From Mesorhabditis belari (Eukaryota; Nematoda; Chromadorea; Rhabditida; Rhabditidae): a stretch of 64,000 nucleotides of DNA. The DNA lies in assembly GCA_958450365.1 (NCBI GenBank), contig CAUEEP010000936.1, positions 736,001 through 800,000 on the forward strand. Reading direction: 5' to 3'. Made by a program: the position numbers and the translations under genes. Shown here one piece after another: positions 23,801-31,656 of this stretch. The notes beneath the pieces were generated by a model. That model searched no databases. It had not been told where the DNA came from and saw nothing but the letters and a program-made list of their open reading frames with translations. Position 1 is the first letter of the stretch, and the number at the start of each line of letters is the position of its first letter.

Positions 23801-24990
23801 CTGTAGATTCTCGTTTGCAGAGTCTTGTCAGCTAACTTGGGACCAAATTTGCATTTAAAGTTACAATTGCAGCTTACGGCGGTGTAGTGATCGTACTGTT
23901 ATAAAACTGACCAAATAAAAAGCTCGAGGCACATTTTTTGAGGTATACGGAAAAGCGACGAGAATCATTCGATGCAAAGCGATCACACCACGCAAAAGAT
24001 CCGACGCAAAACAAGCCGCATAACCGGTAGCTATCGTTAGCTGAATATCGATTAATAATTCAATAAAAACTATAATAACTATAAACTATAAACTATAATA
24101 ACTGTCAAATAATAGCACAGAAATGCTTGAACACTCAATGTTTACAGACAAATATCGTATTGAACTATGGAAAACAATTTGCTAGGTTTCAAAAAGGTTT
24201 TTCGCGCTCTGAAAAAGGCTCTGAAAATCGCTGAACGTTAACCGCTTTACTAGATTGGACTTATCTCGATATTCAGTTTATACATTTTAAAATAGCTTCC
24301 TTTAAAACAAACTATAGAGAATGGAGGTCCATCATCGGCTACTAGTGTCACCACAGCAGCCATTGTATGCGAAATCATTTGAATCAAATTTAGGACACAC
24401 AATTGAGCAAGAACATAATAGAAGAAAGTATTCTGAAGGTCAGTGGTGTGACGGAGAGCAACCTGGAAATTGAATAAGAATTAAAGACGTTTATGCTTTG
24501 AATCAGGTTGTTGATTGACCGCAAATAATAAAGAAGGAAAGGAATTGGCAAGAGAAAGTAGATTTCCGGAGAGGGGATTAAACCCTCGACCTTTTTGCTT
24601 TTCGGGTAAATGCTCTAACCACTGAGCTATCCGGTACTTTAAGTTGCCAAGAGAAAAAAGGAAAAACAAGAGGAAGAAGATAGGAAGAAAGAAAGATTGG
24701 CAAGACAAGCAAGAGAAGAAAGAAAGAAGAAAATACCCGGGTATTCATAAGCCATAAGTTTAGTACTGTTTTATATTTAAAGATTTAGAGCTTTTAGCTT
24801 AAAAACTTACAATAAGCATCCCAGCATTGATCGGGAAACCCATGAGAGCGGCAAATAGTTGGGGTAATCCGTATCCAAGTTTATGTGCGAGGTCTAATGG
24901 TGGATATTCGGGTGGAGAGGTGGGATGTGGTGGAAACCATAGCCAGGAGAGATCGGTGGTTGTGACGGTGTTGATGGGGCTGTCCGCCAT
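20883..24990 (-). CDS. Nematode serpentine chemoreceptor (Srx-like), possibly incomplete
   Basis: G-protein-coupled receptor of the nematode chemoreceptor superfamilies. Exons (minus): 24811-24990, 24313-24462, 22969-23058, 22755-22931, 22062-22231, 20883-21051, all with consistent phase, giving 311 residues. Hydrophobic segments are visible in exon 1 (LFAALMGFPINAGMLI), exon 2 (FYYVLAQLCVLNLIQM), exon 3 (LILFCDFFLFLFV), exon 4 (YISLIAGALSYGVISPLLFF) and exon 5 (LVTFCCSVCCFVGW and the segment ending LLWVLQ). Exon 5 ends with GVLFIFNR followed by a basic tail, as in Srx-type receptors. No segment resembling TM3 with a DRY-like end was found in the 1.25-kb intron 23059-24312, which is full of transposon debris. 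The first ATG directly follows a TTTTCTAG acceptor. Substrate or ligand cannot be inferred. Confidence 0.75.
21130..21392. mobile_element. MITE, TACCGTAAATACTGTAATAG family (copy 3)
   Basis: Complete copy with TA ends, in chemoreceptor intron 21052-22061. About 75 bp of the neighbouring exon edge (CCAACTCGCCGCGAAGTGAT onward) occurs on both sides, at 21023-21100 and 21481-21556. Confidence 0.9.
21955..22020 (+). mobile_element. Partial tRNA-derived SINE-like fragment
   Basis: It shares GGTCGAGGGTTCAATCCCCT with the fuller copy at 22405-22500 but lacks the A-box half. It lies in a chemoreceptor intron. Confidence 0.55.
22325..22500 (+). mobile_element. tRNA-derived SINE-like repeat (copy 2)
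   Basis: A pyrimidine-rich lead (CTTTCTTTCTTC words) precedes a tRNA-like body. The body has GATCGCTCAGTGGTTAGAGT as A-box, a pseudo-anticodon arm around CCCGGAAAGC, and GGTCGAGGGTTCAATCCCCT as B-box. The ends TCCGGA/TCCGGA pair as a short acceptor-like stem. It lies in chemoreceptor intron 22232-22754. Confidence 0.65.
23154..23800. mobile_element. Two mariner-like element ends in direct orientation
   Basis: TACAGGGTGACCAAGAATCA followed by CCGCAACAACTTTTT starts at 23582, with a diverged twin at 23154. Each is followed by about 200 bp of shared sequence, including TTGTAGGCCTAATTCTCGGC. No transposase frame remains. They fill the chemoreceptor intron 23059-24312. Confidence 0.7.
24536..24790 (-). 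mobile_element. tRNA-derived SINE-like repeat (copy 3)
   Basis: On the minus strand it has GATAGCTCAGTGGTTAGAGC (A-box) and GGTCGAGGGTTTAATCCCCT (B-box), with the same flanks as copy 1 (ATACCCGGGT...TTCATAAGCCATAAG). It occupies nearly all of chemoreceptor intron 1 (24463-24810). Confidence 0.7.
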
Positions 24991-25000
24991 CTAGAAAAAC
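24991..25000 (-). promoter_or_regulatory. Candidate trans-splice or 5'-UTR splice acceptor
   Basis: On the minus strand GGTTTTTCTAG ends exactly at the chemoreceptor ATG. No donor was identified upstream, so either spliced-leader addition or a 5'-UTR intron would fit. Confidence 0.45.
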
Positions 25001-25269
25001 CAAGCATTTTATAAGTAAAATTCAGGAAAAGTAAGCAAAAATGACATAAATGACAGGAAATCGAAAAAGAATGGTGCCCAGAAGGATTCACGACAAAACG
25101 TTCAGGATCTGAGCAAGCATTCATAGTGATTTTGTCGGAATTTTGTCTGAAAACATGTCTAATCTTTCTAAACAAAGAAATACTGTAATATAAATACTGT
25201 AATATTTACAGGATTACACTTTGAATCCATGCTGAACAGAAAGCTGGCAGAATTTCTTAAAAATAACCA

Positions 25270-25572
25270 TAATAAACAAAAAAATGATCAATCTACTATA
25301 TATAAAAGAGCTATGTCTGTCTGTCTGTCTGTCTGTCTGCCTGTATGTCTGTCTGTCTGTGCGCAATACTCCTCCGCAGCCAGTGACCCGTTTCAATGTG
25401 TCAATGTGATTAATGAGTCAATGTGATTAAAAGCACAAGTTTTAGCCTTATTTCTACCAAAATAAGCTGTTTTCAAGAGCTTTAAAACCAAAAGCATTCA
25501 AAGAAAAGTATTTGATTAGGCAGTGAGTACATAGAAGCAAAGGAAATCAATCTATTATATATAAAAGAGCTA

Positions 25573-25621
<49 letters not shown>

Positions 25622-25700
25622 GTCTGTCTGTCTGTCTGTATGTCTGTCTCTCTATCTGTCTATCTGTCTGTCTGTCTGTCTGTGCGCAATACTCCTCCGC
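25270..25700. repeat. Paired TCTG microsatellites with a conserved flank
   Basis: CTATATATAAAAGAGCTATG followed by a TCTG run and GTGCGCAATACTCCTCCGCA occurs twice, at about 25295-25385 and 25552-25705. The shared non-repetitive flanks show this is a mobile or duplicated unit and not plain slippage. Similar TATATAAAA-plus-TCTG blocks mark ends of Helentron-like elements in other animals. That assignment is an inference. Confidence 0.6.
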
Positions 25701-25787
25701 AACCAGTGGGCCGTTTCAAATAGTTAGTTTGGCTTAGAATTCCATGGATTTGTGCAAGATGTTTTTAAATTTTTTAAATCAAAAGTG

Positions 25788-25862
25788 CCGACGCGGGTGG
25801 GAGTCGAACCCGGGTCGTGTGGGCTAGAGACAGTGCTCACATTGCGCCAGTGGTTAACGCCA
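25788..25862 (-). pseudogene. tRNA-like sequence, minus strand (degenerate)
   Basis: On the minus strand CCGGGTTCGACTCCCACCCG forms a good T-arm, followed by a GTCGGCA 3' end. A D-arm-like TGGCGCAATG and a loop containing TCTCTAG lie upstream, but the acceptor and anticodon stems pair poorly. It is probably a tRNA pseudogene. Confidence 0.5.
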
Positions 25863-25942
25863 AGTGGCCGAGTGGTTAACGCGTGAGTCTTTCAAACGAA
25901 CGAAAGGGAGAAGTCGCTGGTTTGACTCCTCTCGCGTCCAAT
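25862..25942 (+). pseudogene. tRNA-like sequence, plus strand (Ser/Leu type, degenerate)
   Basis: AGTGGCCGAGTGGTTAACGC is a classical type II tRNA D-arm. It is followed by a variable region and a T-arm-like CTGGTTTGACTCC. The acceptor stem does not close. It sits head to head with the preceding tRNA-like sequence. Confidence 0.5.
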
Positions 25943-26688
25943 TCTTTTGCTTTTTTTTGCTGCGGAGCTGCTGGTTCAAATAAAAGTGTTATGCAATGCA
26001 TGTTTTTTCAGAAATGAACTACTGAATCTAGTCATACATCTATGGTCAAAATCAAATCAAAACCCCGATAATTGGGTTGGATAAAAGCTATTTCTTCAAC
26101 TTCTCAATATGTTGGAAAAGGAAGAAATACTTTGTGGCTATAAATTTCGACTAAATCTTGTCTGATGAGTGTGAGAAGATTGGCTAAATTGGTAAATGTT
26201 GGGGAATTTGTATTTGTATTTAACAAGTATTGAATCTATCAGGGAAAGTAGTAAAAAAATTGTTCTTGAGAGAAATGGGGTTGATATTTGAGGTGTTCAA
26301 TGCGTACAGAGACCAAAAAAGGCAACGGTTGAATGCAAAAAGTCCAATTTCAGTGGGTTGTTAAAATGACGAGAGAGTTAACAGCTACCATAATAACTCT
26401 AATAGAACGGGCCCTACAGGAGCGTCTCGTAGTCTAAATTTACTCTCAAACAAACGCTCATATCTCGACACTAGTACGTTTGTTTCTGTGCGCTTGGGTA
26501 TCAAATTAAAGTAGAAAAGATGGGTGATTTTTCGAGATATAACAAAAATATTTTTAGCATTAACCAACGCTTAGAAAAAATGATTTAAAAGTGTCGAAAA
26601 ACGAAAAGTGTCTTTTTGTGTCGAAAATCAGTGTGCTCAAAACAAGCGTTTCGCTTGAATGTTTTTGCATGGAATAATGAAAAAGGAC
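25943..26688. other. Intergenic, nothing recognised
   Basis: No conserved frame and no clear repeat boundary were found. Confidence 0.4.
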
Positions 26689-26828
26689 TTCGGTTCCTTA
26701 CTGTTGGTTTCGGAATTGGATTAATGATTAAGAGGGACCAACGGGGGCATGCGTACCGCTACGCGAGAGGTGAAATTCATGGACCGTAGCGTGACGAACT
26801 AAAGCGAAAGCATTTGCCAAGAATGTTC
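26689..26828 (+). pseudogene. 18S rRNA fragment
   Basis: The segment contains CGCTACGCGAGAGGTGAAAT, TGGACCGTAGCG and GCGAAAGCATTTGCCAAGAA, which are universally conserved words of the central part of eukaryotic 18S rRNA. Differences inside conserved positions (for example ATTCATGG for ATTCTTGG) and the short length show it is a dispersed, non-functional piece. It ends exactly where the CCAATACGG array starts. Confidence 0.92.
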
Positions 26829-26945
26829 CAATACGGTTCTTTTTAGATCCAATACGGTTCTTTTTAGATCCAATACGGTTCTTTTTAGATCCAATACGAT
26901 TCCAATACGGTTCCAATACGGTTCCAATACGGTTCCAATATCGAA
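26828..26945. repeat. Array of CCAATACGGTTC words
   Basis: Three copies of a longer unit (CCAATACGGTTCTTTTTAGAT) are followed by short CCAATACGGTT copies. It is the inverted relative of the array at 19380-19490. Confidence 0.85.
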
Positions 26946-27490
26946 AAGTGTCTTTTTTGCCATAACATATATTTCGTGTCACAATTGTCGATCAATTATA
27001 TGATTTCGAAATATTCTAGAACAAGTAACTAGTCAATAAAATCATTACAAAGATTACAGAACAAAAAAAAATCAGTAAAAATGATTGAGCAGCTGGTTTG
27101 ATGTAGCGAAAAGCGTACAGAGATGGTAATGGTTGAATGCAAAAAGAGAAATAAGAGAAAAAGGTAATGCTTGATTGCAAAAAGTCCATTTTCAGTGAGT
27201 TTAAATGTCTATACTTATCGTTTTATCGATTAATTGTAAAAAAACCTATACTTTAAATGTCTATACTAAGTCAAAAGAATTGAAAAACGAAATATTTGAA
27301 CGATTTCTTTACCGAGTTCAAAGTCTGAAAAGATTAATTGTAAAAAAGAAGGGAATAGATTTTTTTCAAATTGTAAAGCGCACATTTACGCAAATGCGAG
27401 AGGAAAGAGCCGAAAATTGGACATTCGGGGAGGGAATTTCGGGAAAAAACCGATCATTAAATTTATTCGCAATTGTTTCTCGTAAAAAAT
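26946..27490. other. Intergenic, nothing recognised
   Basis: An open frame at 27205-27498 shows no family resemblance and has strongly AT-biased codons. It is not called. Confidence 0.4.
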
Positions 27491-27980
27491 GCGGCTAATC
27501 GCTTTGGATAAATGTAGTTTTGTCCACAAAACATAATAGGTTTAGGGTACGAAAAGTTTTTAAATGCAAGAAACTCTGAAAATCTCTGAGTTCCTCTGTT
27601 ATACATATTTTTTTTGTTTTTCTTAAGCCTGAGTTGAAAGCTTCAATTCCTGGGCAAGCTCCACATGTGTCTGGCGGTGGGGGAGAGGCTGTGACAAACC
27701 TTCGTCGTCTTATGCAAGAAGTGCAGGACATCAAGGTTGTTAATCTTTTGATAATGCCGTTAATTCATTTATTGTTTAGATTGAACGTGAGCGCTATGAG
27801 AAAGAATTGAAAGCTGTGAATTCGCAATTGTCAATTATTCGCAATTGTTTCTCGTAAAAAATGCGGCTAATCGCTTTGGATAAATGGATAAATGTAGTTT
27901 TTCCACAAAACATAATGGGTTTAGGGTACGAAAAGTTTTTAAATGCAAGAAACTCTGAAAATCTTTGAGAAAATTCAAAA
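27491..27980. repeat. Direct repeat flanking the ALIX-like exons
   Basis: About 110 bp beginning AAAAAATGCGGCTAATCGCT occurs at 27484-27595 and again at 27855-27975, on either side of the exon pair at 27628-27835. This suggests a duplication event with the exons between the copies. Confidence 0.75.
27628..27835 (+). pseudogene. ALIX/PDCD6IP-like V-domain exon pair (fragment)
   Basis: Two exon-like segments with splice signals: 27628-27735 (ends LRRLMQEVQDIK, donor GTTGTT) and 27780-27835 (starts IERERYEKELKAVNSQL after TTTAG). The pair resembles the coiled segment of ALIX-type Bro1-V proteins, where EVKKEREGLENDLK-like sequence joins two helices. ALIX works in ESCRT-dependent budding. No neighbouring Bro1 or proline-rich exons were found, so this is probably an orphan duplicated fragment. 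It could also be part of another coiled-coil protein. Confidence 0.45.
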
Positions 27981-28543
27981 CGGTCACGTTGAAAAACGTT
28001 TGAAATCAATTTTAGGCCAAATTTTTGATGCATAGACTTTTCAAAAGCCTTTTCAAAACAAATTTATGCAAGAAACAGAATTACAAAGCATTTCTCAATA
28101 GCAATAAGTTTAAAGAAACACTTTTGAGCAAACTTTCCTGGTTGGACTCAAGGGAATTCGAGAAAATTGGCTATTTGCGTGAGATCTAGTCTGTTTTTGT
28201 GCAAACAGTCCAGTTTAATGTCTAAATTTCATCAATTTTAAGATGGGTTTAAAAAATTGAAACGACACAAGCACAAGAATTTTAATTATACCTTGTGACG
28301 CAATGGGGCGGTAGTATGGGATAGAAATCGGGAATTCGATTGGATTTGGTCTGAGAGATCCGGTTTTCGAAAGATTCGCTTGCAAGGTTGGATAAAAATT
28401 CTTACAACTAATATAAATTATATAGAAAACCGTTTCTTCAAGGTTTGTCGCTGATTTGGCCTTGCATCAGTTAACGGGTCTAACAATAAAACTAGTTTGT
28501 CGACCAGGTCAACTTGCATGGTCATTAGCTCAATTACAACCTA
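27981..28543. other. Intergenic, nothing recognised
   Basis: No exon, RNA or repeat could be supported. Confidence 0.4.
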
Positions 28544-29030
28544 CCATAAATACTGTAATAGTCCCCCACCGCCCTCGCAGAGTCGCGTAGTCGCAAAAGT
28601 TTTTTAGTATTTCGTTTTTTTCAAAGCGCCCGTACTTTCAAAAAATGCGTCTTTGGTATCAAAACATAACTGAAATTCAGGGCTATTTTTTAATACCTAA
28701 GCGAGCATAATCAATATAATATCAATAATCAATATAATATATCAAGATTGATCAAGCAGACGATTTTGATCAGCATTAATTAATGCGGTAAAAGTACAAC
28801 TTCGGAAAAGGTTACCTGGCGGGAAATTTCTTCTTTTCCAATAAGACGCCCGTACTTTCAAAAAATACGTCTTTGGTATCAAAAAATAGCTGAAATTCAG
28901 GGCTATTTTTTGATACCGAAGCGCGCATTGTATCATAAACCAGTGTCGAGAAAAACTCGTTCAAAGCTAGACTACGCAACACTCCGCACCGTCATTATGG
29001 GGGTGGGGTACTATTACAGTTTACGGTAGT
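28544..29030. mobile_element. MITE, TACCGTAAATACTGTAATAG family (split and partly duplicated copy 4)
   Basis: The left half (28544-28707) and the right part (28851-29028) share an internal segment (CGCCCGTACTTTCAAAAAAT). An unrelated segment of about 140 bp lies between. Ends are diverged (ACCATAAATACTGTAATAG at the left, CAGTTTACGGTA at the right). Confidence 0.8.
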
Positions 29031-29339
29031 ATTATGCAGGGTGACCGCAGCGACCCACTTCTGAGGATCTAGCTCAGGGAGAACTCAATGAATCCGGATG
29101 AAATTTTTGGAGATGATTTTTTAGTATGTCTCTTGTGGCCAAGCCAATTTTCTAACTTTTTGGTGCTTCTAGAATCTTTATATGACCTTGGAAAGTTGAG
29201 AGTCGCGGTACACCTCACAAAAAATTCAATTTGTTTTTGAGAGCCATTTTTGAAGTTATTTAATGAATATAATCACGTTTAAGACGAAAAAAAGATCAAA
29301 CAGATTAAACAAAAGATCAAATGCCTCATAGAAATTCTT

Positions 29340-29440
29340 TTTTGATACCACATAAACTAGTGTCAAGAAAAACTCGTTCAAAGCTAGACTACGCAGCGCT
29401 CCGCATCGTCATTATGGCGGTACTATTACAGTATTTTAAG
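29340..29440. mobile_element. MITE, same family, right-end fragment (copy 5)
   Basis: It starts inside the element at TGTCAAGAAAAACTCGTTCA and runs to a diverged terminus TACTATTACAGTATTTTAAG. Confidence 0.7.
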
Positions 29441-30134
29441 TAGGCTATGTTTAAAGTGTCACAAGGTTGTAAAAAAATATGACCTGAACTGAAAATATTG
29501 ACCTGGTTGAGCCTTGACTCAGATCTAAGCTGTCCCTGGCCTGGTCTGACCCGATTTAACCCTCAAATAAGATGACGGGATTTTACCGTTTGAAACATTC
29601 ATGCCTTGCCCCGACTTGAATTGACTTTTGGAAGATTTTTGATGAAATTGGGAAAAGCGGATCCGTTAAACGTAAACAACATCAGTATACGGTAACCTGT
29701 ATTGTATCGAATTTGATGTAAATCTAAAGCAGGCATAAAAGTAAAACTTTATGTAGAGTTTCCATCAGAGCTGTCTGAATGATGACGATACCGTTTAGAG
29801 GAATTTATGAAGGAAAAAGTTTATTTCAGTGACCTCGCGGACAGGTGTTTTCGATCTCCAATTCCTCATTTAGAATTTTAAATCAAACCACCAAAAGCCT
29901 CATTTCCATACACTAAAAAATGATAAGGAAATAAAAATTGTGATCACAAATCTGTGGGGTAAAAATAGGTTTAGTGGAGAATTTGATATGTACTTTTGCA
30001 CACAGTAAATTGTGCATAAAAAAATTAGATGAAACAAAGAGAAACTTTCTGTTTTTGAACTTACAAGAACCAAGAACCAAGTCTTCTGATTAACCTAAAG
30101 CTAACCTAGCTAACTACAAGGTCCGAGAAAAGTA
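29441..30134. other. Intergenic, nothing recognised
   Basis: No supported feature. Confidence 0.4.
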
Positions 30135-30425
30135 TTGTCGCGTCTCTTTGAACTAACTTTTATGCGATTCAAAAGTATCCTTTTACGTTGTTTCAAACAT
30201 GAGTTTTGTCCAGTTTTTTTCCTCTTTAGAATGGTGCATGGCATTCAATGTGTATTTTTAGAAATGCAAGCTTGCCCTCATCGAGAAGCGATCGCTATGC
30301 TTTTGAAAGCCGGAGAGTCGAAGGCGGCCATCTCGCGAAAGCTCAAAACCAACATCAGAAGTGTTCAACGGTTTGCCAAACAATCGAAAGAGAAAGGTCA
30401 CGTCAAGGAGAAGCCGAGGCTGTAG
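30135..30425 (+). pseudogene. Tc1/mariner transposase N-terminal helix-turn-helix remnant
   Basis: From about residue 49 the frame reads HREAIAMLLKAGESKAAISR then KLKTNIRSVQRFAKQSKEKG and KEKPRL. This is the paired-like HTH that opens nematode Tc1/mariner transposases. It stops at the point where a second HTH and the DDE domain should follow, and no terminal repeat is evident. The upstream 48 residues are not conserved. Confidence 0.65.
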
Positions 30426-30619
30426 CTAAAGCTAACCTTCTGTGACCACACCCATGAGATTGCGATATCCAATTTTTGGACGATCGACTGGATCAATGGC
30501 AATTCGTCTCCCACATTTAGAGGTTGAAAGCTAAGCTCATACAGTTAAGCACAAAACAACTAGGTACCTATTAGAACAGATAAGAAGTGCAAAAAAGAAA
30601 ACAAACCGCTGTTTAGAAG

Positions 30620-31246
30620 CTAGTAACATCTTTTCAGCTTGTTTTCCTTGGCCAGCTCGAGCGCCTTCATGCCGGGTTGCCAAAAGTGATTGCCTCTATT
30701 CTGGTTAGCTAAATCGAATTCTCGTGTAACCAAATTAACTTGCTTGGTCCCGTGGTGACGCTCAGGATAGTAGCTCAGGATAGCTTCAGGATAGTAGTGG
30801 CGACTCTTCAATTGATGGGCTTTGATGGCCTTGGTTGAGTCGAAGAGCTGGTGACATTTGAGGTTGATTTTCTGCATGGCATCGCGAAGCTTCAGGTGCT
30901 TGTCGAGATCCAAGTCTCGTTGATAGGTGGGCGGCTTTGCGATGACTTGGGCGCATCTCGGGCAGGCCGGAAAAGGGCGGACCGGGTAGTCGAACACGAA
31001 GAGGATTGGGCCGTCGCTTTGCTTGGAAGTGGAGGCCACTTCTTCGACTGGCTTGCTCGAGCTGTTGACATTGTTCTCTCTGCCCCTCCTACTTGTGGGA
31101 AATCGAGCAGTTGCTTCATCGTCTTGGGTCGGAGTGGCTTGCGAAGAGGCGGCTCGGGCCCGGCTTTGCTTGGTTTGTTTCGATGGAAGGGAAGAGGCGG
31201 AGCCGGACATCTTTTTCTTCGTTGGCCTATCAGATTTATTTTCCAT
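30620..31246 (-). CDS. Hypothetical 208-residue protein with zinc-finger-like spacing
   Basis: Single open frame without introns. Residues 1-80 are Ser/Thr/Lys/Arg-rich and look disordered. Around residue 95 there is PACPRCAQ, and around residues 130-150 KCHQLFDSTKAIKAHQLKSRH, which together recall degenerate C2H2 fingers. The C-terminus ends KENKLKRCY. N-terminal zinc-finger regions of this kind precede reverse transcriptase in some non-LTR elements, but no reverse transcriptase is adjacent. Its codon use is richer in G+C than the surroundings, which supports real coding or recent insertion. I do not recognise the family. Confidence 0.45.
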   Translation of the reverse strand: MENKSDRPTKKKMSGSASSLPSKQTKQSRARAASSQATPTQDDEATARFPTSRRGRENNVNSSSKPVEEVASTSKQSDGPILFVFDYPVRPFPACPRCAQVIAKPPTYQRDLDLDKHLKLRDAMQKINLKCHQLFDSTKAIKAHQLKSRHYYPEAILSYYPERHHGTKQVNLVTREFDLANQNRGNHFWQPGMKALELAKENKLKRCY

Positions 31247-31656
31247 CAGAGGTGGAGGAGGCTTCTAGGAGGCGGCTCGAGTTGATCTTCTTGTTTTTGA
31301 AGTGGAGCAATATTCTTTTAAAGGAATATTTCTTCAATCAATGTGGTACAAACAAAAACTCGATACTTTGTCTTGACCTACTAGGGTTATGGAAACGATT
31401 AGCTTTAAGTATCGACAATTTTGTCGGACCACCTGGAACAAAGGATCACACTATTTGGATGATTTTTGATTTTGCCAAAATTCTTTATTATGTGTTGCAT
31501 AACAATATAAAAAGAATTTATTAGAAATTATTATTAAATATAGGGAATTGGATATATACATAGACAACTAAAAAACTTCAAAATAAACAATTTTTTGATT
31601 TAAACAAAAGGAAACTTATTAGAGGGTGAGAATAGAAAAGAAATGAGAATAGAAAC

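Noticed and set aside
25214..25426. Frames across the TCTG microsatellite
   Set aside because: Simple-sequence translation with no conserved product.
27205..27498. 97-codon plus-strand frame
   Set aside because: Very high Lys/Ile/Phe content as expected from AT-rich DNA, with no motif.
30851..31524. Several plus-strand frames opposite the 208-codon minus-strand frame
   Set aside because: They are mirror frames of a G+C-richer coding stretch and lack recognisable motifs.
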